DNA of 64,000 nucleotides, from positions 1 through 64,000 of the forward strand of contig NZ_PSSX01000017.1 in the NCBI RefSeq assembly GCF_002933275.1, written 5' to 3'. The stretch comes from Marinobacter maroccanus (GTDB taxonomy: Bacteria; Pseudomonadota; Gammaproteobacteria; Pseudomonadales; Oleiphilaceae). Shown here in pieces: positions 19,340-27,856 of this stretch (positions are counted from its first letter, which is position 1; each line of letters opens with the position of its first letter). Position numbers and translations under genes: made by a program. Below the pieces are notes generated by a model. That model saw nothing but the letters and a program-made list of their open reading frames with translations. It did no database searches and had not been told where the DNA came from.

Positions 19340-20812
19340 TCAGAGCTTTTGCACCGCCTGGATCCAGCCATCGTACAGCTTGTCCCGATCCTCTTTGGTC
19401 ATGACCGGCTCAAAATTCCGGTCGCATCGCCATAATTCCGCGAGCTCCTCGAGGGATTTATAAACACCTGCTTCAAGGCCCGCCAGGTAAGCGGCGCCAA
19501 GGGCCGTGGTTTCTACAAGCGACGGGCGATCCACCCGGGCACCGAGTATGTCCGCCAGGAACTGCAGGACCCAGTTATTTGCCACCATGCCACCGTCAAC
19601 TCTGAGGTTGACCGGGCGAATGCCGTCTTTTTCCATGGCCTTTTGCAGATCCTTGGTCTGGTAGCAAACGGATTGCAGGCCCGCCGTAACAATTTCCTTG
19701 ATGCCAGTATCCCGGGTAAGACCGAATATGGCGCCTCTCGCATTGGGATCCCAATAGGGCGCCCCAAGCCCGGTAAATGCCGGCACCAGGTATACACCAT
19801 GATCGACTGGCGTTCCCTCCGCCAGAGGCTCGGTTTCACAGGCGTCCCGGATAAGCTGAAGGCCATCCCGCAGCCATTGAATGGTGGCGCCGGCGATAAA
19901 AATACTGCCCTCAAGGGCATAGGTAGGCTTGCCCTTCACCCGATACGCCACCGTGGTCAGCAACCGGTGCTCCGATTGCAAAGCCTTGTCGCCGGTATTG
20001 AGCATCAGGAAGCAGCCGGTGCCGTATGTGCTCTTTGCCATGCCAATGCCAAAGCAGGTCTGGCCAAACAGGGCGGCCTGCTGATCGCCGGCAACGCCAA
20101 GTACCGAAGTGCCGTTGAGCGCCCCACCGTGGGTAATCTGTCCGAACTGATCGGCAGAATCCATCACCTCCGGTAAAAGCGATTCGGGAATGCCGAAAAG
20201 CTCCAGAAGCTCCGGATCCCATTTCTGGGAATGAATATTGAAAAGCAGTGTACGGCTGGCATTGGTGGCGTCGGTACGATGCTCGCGGCCACCGGTCAGG
20301 CGCCACAGCAGAAAGCTGTCGACCGTTCCAAAAGCCAGCTCACCCCGCTCTGCGCGCTCGCGGACACCAGCGACATTTTCCAGTATCCAGCGGATCTTGG
20401 TGGCGGAGAAATAGGGATCAATCAAGAGGCCAGTCTTGCTGTTGACCCAGGATTCAAGCCCTTCACTTTTCAGGGACTCACAGTAGGAGGCGGTTCGCCG
20501 GTCCTGCCAGACGATTGCGTTGTAAACAGGCTCTCCGGTTTCACGATCCCAAACCACTGTGGTCTCACGCTGGTTGGTAATCCCCACCGCAACCACTTCA
20601 CCGCGATCACCGCACTCTTCGGCCATCACGGCGTCGCAGGTCTGCTGAACCGATGACCAGATGTCCTCCGGATTGTGCTCAACCCAGCCACTGGCCGGGA
20701 AATGCTGCGGGAATTCCTGCTGGCGAGTGGCGTGTATGTTGCCCTGCAGGTCAAAGAGTATGGCTCTGGAACTGGTGGTTCCCTGATCGATAGAAAGGAT
20801 GTACTGGCTCAT
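19340..20812 (-). CDS. glpK: Glycerol kinase
   Basis: The enzyme phosphorylates glycerol with ATP to sn-glycerol-3-phosphate. The 490-residue FGGY-family protein starts [17 protein letters not shown] and carries the glycerol-contact segment [30 protein letters not shown] (seen near residues 78-107) and the C-terminal ATP-site segment [12 protein letters not shown]. The length is typical. It is convergent with the sigma-54 activator gene (26 bases apart, no clear terminator) and divergent from glpR. The 205-base gap to glpR contains T-rich tracts and only half-site matches to the GlpR palindrome. It feeds GlpD. Confidence 0.97.
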   Translation of the reverse strand: MSQYILSIDQGTTSSRAILFDLQGNIHATRQQEFPQHFPASGWVEHNPEDIWSSVQQTCDAVMAEECGDRGEVVAVGITNQRETTVVWDRETGEPVYNAIVWQDRRTASYCESLKSEGLESWVNSKTGLLIDPYFSATKIRWILENVAGVRERAERGELAFGTVDSFLLWRLTGGREHRTDATNASRTLLFNIHSQKWDPELLELFGIPESLLPEVMDSADQFGQITHGGALNGTSVLGVAGDQQAALFGQTCFGIGMAKSTYGTGCFLMLNTGDKALQSEHRLLTTVAYRVKGKPTYALEGSIFIAGATIQWLRDGLQLIRDACETEPLAEGTPVDHGVYLVPAFTGLGAPYWDPNARGAIFGLTRDTGIKEIVTAGLQSVCYQTKDLQKAMEKDGIRPVNLRVDGGMVANNWVLQFLADILGARVDRPSLVETTALGAAYLAGLEAGVYKSLEELAELWRCDRNFEPVMTKEDRDKLYDGWIQAVQKL

Positions 20813-21017
20813 AATATGTTTGACCTCGCTTTCTTGTTTTTTCGTATTTTTACTTTTTTGAACATCAATGCCAAGAGGTTTTCACGGAAAACGCACATAT
20901 TGCAGGTCGCCCCCGTTAAAAAAGCTGCATAACCCGCTGAAAACCACTAAACTTTGGGAATGTTTTCGGACGCACAGTATTTCGCACGAGAAGAATGACA
21001 GAGCGGAGGAGGTTTTA

Positions 21018-21776
21018 ATGGCACAGCGTCGCCGACAGGATCTGATTATGGAGCTGATCCAGCAGAACGGTTTCGTCACAACCGAACAGCTGGTGGATCA
21101 GTTCAAGGTAACGCCCCAGACCATCCGCCGGGACCTGAACGAGCTTGCGAAACACAAAAAGCTCCGTAGACACCATGGTGGCGCAGGCATCGACTCCAGC
21201 ACCGTCAACACCGCTTATCAGGCCCGGAAGATCATGGACCTGGAAGCCAAGGAGCGCATTGCGGAAGCGCTGGTAGCGCAGATACCGGATAACTCCTCGA
21301 TGTTCATCAATATTGGTACCACCACCGAGACCATCGCCAAGGCTCTTCTGGAAAAGAACAACCTGCAAATCGTTACGAACAACCTCCATGTGGCATCGAT
21401 CCTGTCGGCAAAAGAAGACTTCCATGTAATCATTGCCGGCGGTGAAGTACGCAACAGAGACGGCGGCATTGTTGGTGAAGCCACGCGGGACTTCATCAAC
21501 CAGTTCAAGATGGACTTCGGCATCATCGGCATCAGCGGCATCCATAACGATGGCTCCCTGCTCGATTTCGATTACCGCGAAGTCCGCGTCGCCCAGGCAA
21601 TCATTGCTAACTCCAACCAGGTTCTTCTTGCCGCCGACCATTCCAAGTTCGGACGCAACGCCATGGTCCGTCTCGGAAACATTTCCCAAGCTGACCATGT
21701 GTTCACCGACCAGCAGCCACCTGTGGAAATCCGCCAGCTGCTGACCGAACACAACGTACAGCTTCATATCGTCTGA
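21018..21776 (+). CDS. glpR: Glycerol-3-phosphate regulon repressor (DeoR family)
   Basis: This is a DeoR-family repressor that in E. coli is released from DNA by glycerol-3-phosphate. I chose the start at 21018 (MAQRRRQDLIMEL), with GGAGGAGG upstream, giving 252 residues, the enteric length. The N-terminal helix-turn-helix reads FVTTEQLVDQFKVTPQTIRRDL (within residues 18-40). A C-terminal sugar-phosphate sensor domain includes FINIGTTTETIAKAL. It sits between glpK and glpD. TTCG-N4-CGAA palindromes before eno-tpiA, glpS, glpV and the porin gene, with a near match before glpD, are its likely operators. Confidence 0.95.
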   Translation: MAQRRRQDLIMELIQQNGFVTTEQLVDQFKVTPQTIRRDLNELAKHKKLRRHHGGAGIDSSTVNTAYQARKIMDLEAKERIAEALVAQIPDNSSMFINIGTTTETIAKALLEKNNLQIVTNNLHVASILSAKEDFHVIIAGGEVRNRDGGIVGEATRDFINQFKMDFGIIGISGIHNDGSLLDFDYREVRVAQAIIANSNQVLLAADHSKFGRNAMVRLGNISQADHVFTDQQPPVEIRQLLTEHNVQLHIV

Positions 21777-21841
21777 TTTCTTTCGCTCCCCTCCTACCCG
21801 AAAATGTGAACGCCTCGTTCTTTTCGTTTTTTTTCTATTTT

Positions 21842-21853
21842 TTCCTTTACGAA
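21842..21853 (+). promoter_or_regulatory. GlpR-like half-perfect operator before glpD
   Basis: TTCCTTTACGAA matches the TTCG-N4-CGAA palindrome with one mismatch, about 100 bases upstream of glpD in an AT-rich stretch. A further TTCG half site lies at 21823-21826. E. coli glpD has GlpR operators in the equivalent position. Confidence 0.4.
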
Positions 21854-21955
21854 TATCCTTGCCTTTCGCATAATGAGCTATACCGCATATTGAACATTGA
21901 AAAGTGCGCATCACAACAAAGCGTCTTTTCCATTGGTGTCAGGAGATGACCAACA

Positions 21956-23485
21956 ATGACTATGGAGCACGATCAGTTTGACGTTATTGTCGTTGGCGGC
22001 GGAGTCAACGGCACGGGAATCGCCATGGACGCGGCGGGTAGAGGCCTGAAGGTCCTGCTTTGCGAAATGAATGATCTGGCATCAGCTACATCATCAAGCA
22101 GCAGCAAGCTGATACACGGTGGGCTACGGTATCTGGAACACTATGAATTTCGCCTGGTCCGGGAAGCCCTGGCCGAGCGCGAATCCCTGCTGCGCAATTC
22201 CCCACACATCATGTGGCCAATGCGTTTCCGACTACCTCACCGCCCTCACCTGCGCCCAGCCTGGATGATTCGCACCGGCCTGTTTCTGTATGACCATCTG
22301 GCAAAACGGGAAATCCTGCCGGGCTCACGCTCGATCAAATTTGGGACAGATGATCCGCTAAAACCCGATATCACCAAGGGCTTTGAATACTCGGACGGCT
22401 GGGTAGACGATGCCCGCCTGGTGGTACTGACCGCAAAGAAAGCACAGCAGTTCGGTGCGCAGATACTGACTCGCACCAAATGCGTTAAGGCAGAACAAGG
22501 CTCAAAGGAATGGACGGTCACTCTTCGTGACATGACGAATGAAACCGAGAAAACGGTATCGGCGAAGGCTATTGTGAATGCCTCAGGCCCCTGGGTAAGC
22601 AAACTGTTCGGCGAGACGCTTTCAATGCCGGCGCCCAAGATGATTCGCATGGTGAAAGGCAGTCATATTGTGGTACCGCGCATGAACAAGGGCACCGAGG
22701 CCTATATCCTTCAGAATGAGGACGAGCGGATCGTTTTCGTCATTCCCTATGAGGACGAATTCTCACTGGTGGGCACCACCGACGTGGACTACGAAGGTGA
22801 CCCGAAAAAAGCAAAGATTTCGCCCGAGGAAACCGACTACCTGCTGAACATCGTGAACTCTCACTTCAAGCGACAACTGGAGCCTTCGGATGTTGTCTGG
22901 TCCTACTCCGGTGTCCGCCCTCTGATGGACGATGAGCAGGAGAATGCCCAGAAAGCGTCACGGGACTACTCCTTCGAGGTCAATAGTGAAAAAGGTAAGG
23001 CGCCGCTGATTTCGGTTTTCGGAGGCAAGATCACCACCTATCGCAAACTGGCCGAAGCCGCCACGGACAAGCTGTGCCAGTTCTTTCCGGAGGCCGGCGG
23101 TCGCTGGACCAAGACTGGTGTTTTGCCGGGCGGAGACTTTGCCAATCATGAGGCACTTGAAGAAACCCTCAGACGTGATTTTCCCTGGCTCTCCGAGAAG
23201 GTGATCAGTCGCTACGTTCGTACCTACGGCACAACCAGCTACGACATTCTCCGAGATTGCCACTCAATGGACGACCTGGGCAAACATTTCGCCGGGACGC
23301 TGTATCAGCGGGAAGTTGAGCACCTGATAAAGAACGAATGGGCCATGACGTCAGAGGATATTCTCTGGCGCAGGACCAAACAGGGGCTATACGCCAGTGA
23401 CTCGAATGTTGAAGCTCTGGAACATTTTCTGATGGAAACGGTCACTACCGATAACCGCAAGACTGCTCTCCACCACAGCGCCTGA
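21956..23485 (+). CDS. glpD: Aerobic glycerol-3-phosphate dehydrogenase
   Basis: This is a membrane-associated FAD enzyme that oxidises glycerol-3-phosphate to DHAP and passes electrons to ubiquinone. The 509-residue product (E. coli 501) has the dinucleotide motif VIVVGGGVNGTGIAMDAAGRG near residues 10-30, followed by SSSSSKLIHGGLRYLEHYEF. The C-terminal DAO domain is complete. The start MTMEHDQF follows an AGGAG site; the second Met is an alternative start. It follows glpR by 179 bases and ends at a clear terminator. Its product DHAP is the substrate of the TpiA encoded in the same island. Confidence 0.96.
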   Translation: MTMEHDQFDVIVVGGGVNGTGIAMDAAGRGLKVLLCEMNDLASATSSSSSKLIHGGLRYLEHYEFRLVREALAERESLLRNSPHIMWPMRFRLPHRPHLRPAWMIRTGLFLYDHLAKREILPGSRSIKFGTDDPLKPDITKGFEYSDGWVDDARLVVLTAKKAQQFGAQILTRTKCVKAEQGSKEWTVTLRDMTNETEKTVSAKAIVNASGPWVSKLFGETLSMPAPKMIRMVKGSHIVVPRMNKGTEAYILQNEDERIVFVIPYEDEFSLVGTTDVDYEGDPKKAKISPEETDYLLNIVNSHFKRQLEPSDVVWSYSGVRPLMDDEQENAQKASRDYSFEVNSEKGKAPLISVFGGKITTYRKLAEAATDKLCQFFPEAGGRWTKTGVLPGGDFANHEALEETLRRDFPWLSEKVISRYVRTYGTTSYDILRDCHSMDDLGKHFAGTLYQREVEHLIKNEWAMTSEDILWRRTKQGLYASDSNVEALEHFLMETVTTDNRKTALHHSA

Positions 23486-23504
23486 AGCTCTCTCAGGCAT
23501 TTTT

Positions 23505-23539
23505 GCTCCGGCCGGATAATCTCCGCCCGGAGCTTTTTT
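23505..23539 (+). terminator. Rho-independent terminator of glpD
   Basis: A stem GCTCCGG/CCGGAGC is followed at once by six T residues, about 20 bases beyond the glpD stop codon. Confidence 0.88.
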
Positions 23540-23553
23540 ACGTCCGAGTACAC

Positions 23554-23658
23554 GGACAGGGGGAGGGCTTTCCCAAAACACGCTGTGAATACGTCCCTGT
23601 ACGCTCGGCTCCGCCATCCCTGGCTCCGCACGGTTTTGGGAAAGCCCTCCCCCTGTCC
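23554..23658. repeat. Hairpin repeat, family A, copy 1
   Basis: A perfect 26-bp inverted repeat (23554-23579 and 23633-23658; arm core GGGAGGGCTTTCCCAAAAC) encloses 53 bases. The interior follows the same skeleton as the copies at 32437-32526 and 32740-32916: CGCT, GTCC/CATCC, TGT.CGCT, CCATCCCTGGC. It lies between the glpD terminator and the convergent porin gene. It has no coding potential and resembles REP or MITE-like elements. Confidence 0.8.
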
Positions 23659-23760
23659 TCGGAAACTTTGTGCAGAAACTCCAACAAAAAAGGTTGAGGA
23701 ATGACCCTCAACCTTTTCATTGCATCCCCTATGGTTGGAGGAGCAGTCATCTGGCATCAA

Positions 23761-24903
23761 TCAGAACGTCAGCTGCGAACCAAAAATGATCGCATCATAT
23801 TCGCCCTGCCCATCACCTGTACCCAACGTGGTGTATTCAGCCATCAGGGTCAGGTGATCTGTTGCCGCGTAGCGAGCGAAGAGCATGGTCAGATCGGTGT
23901 CGTCACCGTCACCGGCGATGAAGTCATCCTCACCTTCACCGTAGCTGACACCCAACGTGGTCCGGTTGATCTGGTAGGTGGTTTCAACATACCACTGGCT
24001 CGCGTCTTCCTCGTTCGGGTCCAGGCGGGCGGCAAACACGCCATTGCCGGTACCCTGGGTAATGCCATAGTTGCCACGAACACTCAGACCACCGAACGAT
24101 ACGGAGCCGCCGAAATCGATACCGGACATGGTGTAGTCATCAAAAGCACCGGTTTTCGAGTCCACGTCCTGAGTGAAGCCACTGGACCATAGGGAGAAAT
24201 TGTTGCCGGAGTACACCACGTTCGCTTCGATCCGGGGCATGGTGTATTCAGCGTCTGCCGCCGCCGGAAAATCTGCTTCACTAACCTTCGACGGGCTGAA
24301 CAGGCCAACTTTGAACTGCAGGCCGCCCAGGCTGTTGGAGGTGTACATCACACGGGGTGTGAAGTTGGCGTAGAAGTAGCCGTTACCGATACGCCCGGCT
24401 GTGGCCGCTACCTGGTCCGGCCCTCCGATCAGGCCGACACCCAGCGCGCTGCCGTTATCACCAATGGCAGGAACCCCATAGATACCGAAACCCTTACCAA
24501 TATTGACCTGGCCAAAATCACCGGCCACGGCAATCTCGGAAACCCGGCTGCGGAACTCCGCATCTGCATCGCCCGGCGCAATGTTGGCGTTCATCTGGAA
24601 GTGACCAGAGACTTCCAGGCCATTCTGGGTCGGTGCGTAGATGTTGGTTTGCAGTGTTGCCGGATTGAAGCCGGTCGTGATGGTGAATGAATCCTCATCG
24701 GTTGGTTGGTCATAATTACCGAACACGGCAAAGATCGGAATATGGCCATTGAATCCAGCTTTCCACCCATTGTCCGATTCAAACGAAACCTCTGCCAAGG
24801 CTGGCGAGGCGACGCCCGCCGCCAGTAGCAGCGCGGCTGCCAGAGGAGCCTTCCGGAAAGAATGGTTGTTGGACGACATAGGGACATTGTTATTTTCGAT
24901 CAT
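23761..24903 (-). CDS. Outer-membrane porin, Gram-negative general type
   Basis: This is a predicted beta-barrel porin of 380 residues. The N-terminal signal has a Lys-Ala-Pro basic region and an alanine-rich hydrophobic core ending at PALAEV. The mature protein is rich in alternating aromatic/glycine strands and ends in Phe (GSQLTF), the usual outer-membrane targeting signature. The start at 24903 has an AGGAAG site 6 bases upstream. It is convergent with glpD. Its long AT-rich upstream region carries GlpR-type palindromes, so it is probably the glycerol or glycerol-phosphate pore of this island. The substrate is inferred from context only. Confidence 0.82.
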   Translation of the reverse strand: MIENNNVPMSSNNHSFRKAPLAAALLLAAGVASPALAEVSFESDNGWKAGFNGHIPIFAVFGNYDQPTDEDSFTITTGFNPATLQTNIYAPTQNGLEVSGHFQMNANIAPGDADAEFRSRVSEIAVAGDFGQVNIGKGFGIYGVPAIGDNGSALGVGLIGGPDQVAATAGRIGNGYFYANFTPRVMYTSNSLGGLQFKVGLFSPSKVSEADFPAAADAEYTMPRIEANVVYSGNNFSLWSSGFTQDVDSKTGAFDDYTMSGIDFGGSVSFGGLSVRGNYGITQGTGNGVFAARLDPNEEDASQWYVETTYQINRTTLGVSYGEGEDDFIAGDGDDTDLTMLFARYAATDHLTLMAEYTTLGTGDGQGEYDAIIFGSQLTF

Positions 24904-25000
24904 GTTAGCTTCCTGTTTTTGTTAGCGCTGAACTGTCGCAGTCCCCAAAACGCCTTGCCAACGGACATAACCGTGGTCAAGCGCCTGGCGACTAACTAAT

Positions 25001-25216
25001 TGCGTTAACGAACCGCCTTATTTTCGAATAAGGTCATTTTGGTTCGAAACAGAACAAATTTAACTCTGAAAATTGCAAATGAAAAGTTTATGATCGAAAA
25101 AATTTTCGTTTTGATGGTGCCCAGATGGGCTTAACTCTCCTTAAAATTATTTAAATATTTGTTTTTAATATTTTTTTTAATTATTTATAGTTAATTGAAA
25201 AAACTTCGTTGTCGAA
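25001..25216 (-). promoter_or_regulatory. Porin upstream region with GlpR-type sites
   Basis: The 524-base stretch between the porin and the uracil-DNA-glycosylase-family gene is AT-rich near 25020-25210. It contains TGCGTTAACGAA (25001, one mismatch), TTCGAAACAGAA (25043, one mismatch) and a perfect TTCGTTGTCGAA (25205-25216). A further CGAAAA-AA-TTTTCG palindrome lies at 25095-25108. Beyond 25220 I see only a short open frame of doubtful reality. Confidence 0.5.
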
Positions 25217-25413
25217 CCTTTAGGCGAACCATATGATCAGCAAATGTACGAAAAGCAACAAATCAAGACACGATCATGAAAGCATTTCTGCTGTTTATCG
25301 GCTTGATGCTCGTGATGAGCCGCCCGGCAATCCCCGGCACTGGGAGGCTTGGTCGAGTTCTACCGCAGGCCAGCGAGGACTGCCTGGGGCCATTTTTATT
25401 GGCTTGGCGGGAC

Positions 25414-25445
25414 GAGCCTGAGCCCGCTTATCCGGGCTCAGGCTC
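25414..25445 (-). terminator. Perfect 13-bp hairpin spanning a stop codon
   Basis: GAGCCTGAGCCCG and its exact complement flank a 6-base loop. The stop codon of the uracil-DNA-glycosylase-family gene lies inside the loop, and the arm encodes the last residues. There is no T-run on either strand, so intrinsic termination is uncertain. It may stabilise the transcript end. Confidence 0.6.
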
Positions 25446-26036
25446 AAGAAGTTGGGCCACGCGCCGCTGCAGTTCGGGCACCACTTCGCTTTCGAACCAG
25501 GGGTTTCGGCGCAGCCAGAGGTTATTTCTGGGGCTGGGATGAGGCATAGGCAGAACTTTCGGCCAATACTCCTGCCACTGCTGCACATTGGCCGTGACGG
25601 ATTTACGACAATCGGCCAGGTGCCAGGCATGGGCATACTGACCGATGACCAGAGTCAACCCGATTTGTGGCAGACGATCCAGCAACAAGTTGCGCCAGGC
25701 TGGCGCGCACTCCGGTCGCGGCGGAAGATCTCCGGACTTGCCGGTACCCGGATAGCAAAACCCCATGGGCAGGATGGCGAGTTTTTGCTCGTCATAGAAA
25801 GTATCCCGGTTTACCCCCATCCACTGTCGAAGCCGATCGCCGCTGGGATCGTTGAAGGGCAGCCCGGTTTCGTGCACTCGCCTGCCCGGAGCCTGCCCGA
25901 CCACCAGGATTCTGGCGCTTTCCGATATCTGTATGACCGGCCTCGGCCCGCGTGGAAGAACGTCGGCGCAAATCGTACACGCCCGCACACGTCGAACCAG
26001 GTCGTCGAAGGGAAGCCGGGAAAGATCCTCAGTCAT
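25428..26036 (-). CDS. Uracil-DNA glycosylase family protein
   Basis: This is a small member of the uracil-DNA glycosylase superfamily (202 residues, start MTEDLSRLP at 26036 with a GGAA site). Readable motifs are CTICADVLPRGPRPV, ILVVGQAPGRRVHETGLPFND (the catalytic-loop region, near residues 45-65), the central GFCYPGTGKSGDLPPRPECAP and the C-terminal PMPHPSPRNNLW. The last is the His-Pro-Ser DNA-insertion loop typical of the fold. It probably removes deaminated bases from DNA, but some relatives of this subgroup have no demonstrated activity. It is divergent from a nitroreductase gene. Confidence 0.8.
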   Translation of the reverse strand: MTEDLSRLPFDDLVRRVRACTICADVLPRGPRPVIQISESARILVVGQAPGRRVHETGLPFNDPSGDRLRQWMGVNRDTFYDEQKLAILPMGFCYPGTGKSGDLPPRPECAPAWRNLLLDRLPQIGLTLVIGQYAHAWHLADCRKSVTANVQQWQEYWPKVLPMPHPSPRNNLWLRRNPWFESEVVPELQRRVAQLLEPEPG

Positions 26037-26128
26037 GAGCGTTCCGTCTTCAGGGTGATTGCATAAACAGGCATTTCCCGTAACGATAGAGGCACAATCA
26101 CGACACAACAAGTCTCGAAGGACACATC

Positions 26129-26869
26129 ATGAATGCCAAAGCAGGCTCTCTACCGCTGCCGGAAATCGATATCGAAGAGTTCCGGAAAGTCGTTCGCACG
26201 CGCCGTTCCATCAGGCGCTTCACCGATGAGCCTATTCCCGAGACGGTGCTTGACGATTGCCTGGAGCTGGCCACCCTGGCCCCCAATTCCAGCAATCTTC
26301 AGCCCTGGGAATTTTTCGTTGTCCGCACTCCGGAGCTGAAGGCAAAACTGGCCCACGCCTGCCTTGGCCAGAATGCCGCAAAAACCGCCGCCGCGCTAAT
26401 CGTGGTGGTTGCCCGACCCGACACCTGGCGAGCTCATGCACGGCAAGCCCTGGAGGACTGGCCGGAAGAAAAGCTGCCGCCCATCGTTGAAAAGTACTAC
26501 CGCAAAGTCGCCCCCATTCATTACAACCAGGGCCCCTTCGGTATTCTAGGGTTAGCAAAGAAAGCGGCAGGCCTGGCGGTGGGAATCACCCGGCCTGTGC
26601 CCCGAGGCCCCTACTCCACCTGCGAGATGAAAATCTGGGCCACCAAATCCACAGCCCTGGCGGCCCAGAACCTGATGCTCGCACTCCGGGCCCACGGCTA
26701 TGATTCCTGCCCCATGGAGGGATTTGACGAGTATCGTGTCAAGAAGCTGCTAAACCTACCCGGGAAAGGCCTGGTGACCATGGTGCTGGCAGCCGGCCGA
26801 CGGGCAGAAAACGGCGTGTACAACCGCCAGTACCGTTTTGATCAGAGCCAACTGGTGCATTATCTCTGA
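26129..26869 (+). CDS. Nitroreductase family protein
   Basis: This is an FMN-dependent oxidoreductase of the nitroreductase fold (246 residues). The N-terminal FMN phosphate motif RTRRSIRRF lies near residues 28-36, followed by LATLAPNSSNLQPWEFFVV. The C-terminal half has AAQNLMLALRAHGYDSCPMEGFD and the MVLAAGRRAENG ending. An AAGGAC site precedes the ATG. The physiological substrate is not evident. It stands alone between the uracil-DNA-glycosylase-family gene and the convergent glk. Confidence 0.88.
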   Translation: MNAKAGSLPLPEIDIEEFRKVVRTRRSIRRFTDEPIPETVLDDCLELATLAPNSSNLQPWEFFVVRTPELKAKLAHACLGQNAAKTAAALIVVVARPDTWRAHARQALEDWPEEKLPPIVEKYYRKVAPIHYNQGPFGILGLAKKAAGLAVGITRPVPRGPYSTCEMKIWATKSTALAAQNLMLALRAHGYDSCPMEGFDEYRVKKLLNLPGKGLVTMVLAAGRRAENGVYNRQYRFDQSQLVHYL

Positions 26870-26890
26870 TCCCGCGGCGGCAATCCGATG

Positions 26891-27856
26891 TCATACCTCC
26901 GGATTGCCCAGTGCCTCAGCGGCTCCCAGCAGCCCTGTGTAGGGCTCGGTGACCACGAAGACCGGAGTGAACTCCAGCAGCGGACGCATTCTGCCTTTAT
27001 CCTCGAAGCCATTTCGAAACGGACTTTCCAGAAAGAACTCGAGGAAGCGGGGCAGGATTCCACCGCACAGGTAGACACCGCCGGTGCTCCCCAGGGTCAG
27101 AACCCCATTGCCGGCTACCCGACCGAGGATTTCACAGAAGTGGCGGAGCGTGTGTCGAGCCAGGCTGTCGGAGTTTTCTACCGCAGCCGCGGTGATTTTC
27201 TCCGGCGCATCCAGTGGGGCGGCTACGCCCTGAATTTCGGCATGAGCCTGATACAGGTTCAGCAGGCCCTGGCCACACAGAATTCGCTCTACGGACACCC
27301 GGCCAAACCGGGCCTTGAGAATCCGCAGCACAGCCATTTCGGTATCGTCCGTGGGAGCGAAATCCACGTGGCCACCCTCGGTCATTAACGGCACCCAGCC
27401 ATGCTCAATGGGCACCAGGCCTGAAACACCGAGCCCAGTTCCAGGACCCATAACGAGTCTGGGGCGACGGCTGTCACCCGGGCCGCCACAAACATGCACC
27501 AGATGGTCGTCCGCAACGTGGGGAACGCCCAGGGCCATGGCGGTAAAATCATTGATTACCTTGAACGTGGACCAGCCAAACTGTTCCCGGACTTCTTCGG
27601 TATCGAAACGCCAATGGTTGTTGGTCATCCGAACCTGGGTACCGCGAACCGGTGAGGCAACTGCCAGACAGGCCCCATTTACCTCTGAAACCCCGACCCG
27701 GGCCAGATAATCCCGCACGGCGTCATCAAGATTTGTATATTCCCCACAGGGCAGAATCTCGATGGCCCGGGGCTGCACGCTGCCCTGCTCTACCAGGGCG
27801 AAACGAGCATTGGTGCCGCCAATATCACCAACCAGTGAATAATGTGTTGCTGTCAT
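26891..27856 (-). CDS. glk: Glucokinase
   Basis: The enzyme phosphorylates glucose with ATP to glucose-6-phosphate. The 321-residue product is of the E. coli Glk type and has the phosphate-1 motif [12 protein letters not shown] near residue 10. It also has [11 protein letters not shown], the [13 protein letters not shown] motif near residue 130 and [13 protein letters not shown] near 265. Its start overlaps the edd stop codon by four bases, so it is translationally coupled and second in an edd-glk operon. It supplies Zwf, so glucose released from maltodextrins would enter the Entner-Doudoroff path. Confidence 0.95.
   Translation of the reverse strand: MTATHYSLVGDIGGTNARFALVEQGSVQPRAIEILPCGEYTNLDDAVRDYLARVGVSEVNGACLAVASPVRGTQVRMTNNHWRFDTEEVREQFGWSTFKVINDFTAMALGVPHVADDHLVHVCGGPGDSRRPRLVMGPGTGLGVSGLVPIEHGWVPLMTEGGHVDFAPTDDTEMAVLRILKARFGRVSVERILCGQGLLNLYQAHAEIQGVAAPLDAPEKITAAAVENSDSLARHTLRHFCEILGRVAGNGVLTLGSTGGVYLCGGILPRFLEFFLESPFRNGFEDKGRMRPLLEFTPVFVVTEPYTGLLGAAEALGNPEV

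Noticed and set aside
20813-21017. GlpR operator between glpK and glpR
   Set aside because: Only half sites (TTCG at 20841, GAACAT near 20860) are present. No palindrome with four-base spacing could be found, so no site was called, although one is expected there.
25276-25542. Short plus-strand open frame starting MKAFLLFIGLMLVMSRPA, signal-peptide-like
   Set aside because: It has no ribosome site, runs antisense through the hairpin and into the end of the uracil-DNA-glycosylase-family gene, and loses any protein-like composition after about 40 residues. It could be a gene remnant but cannot be supported.
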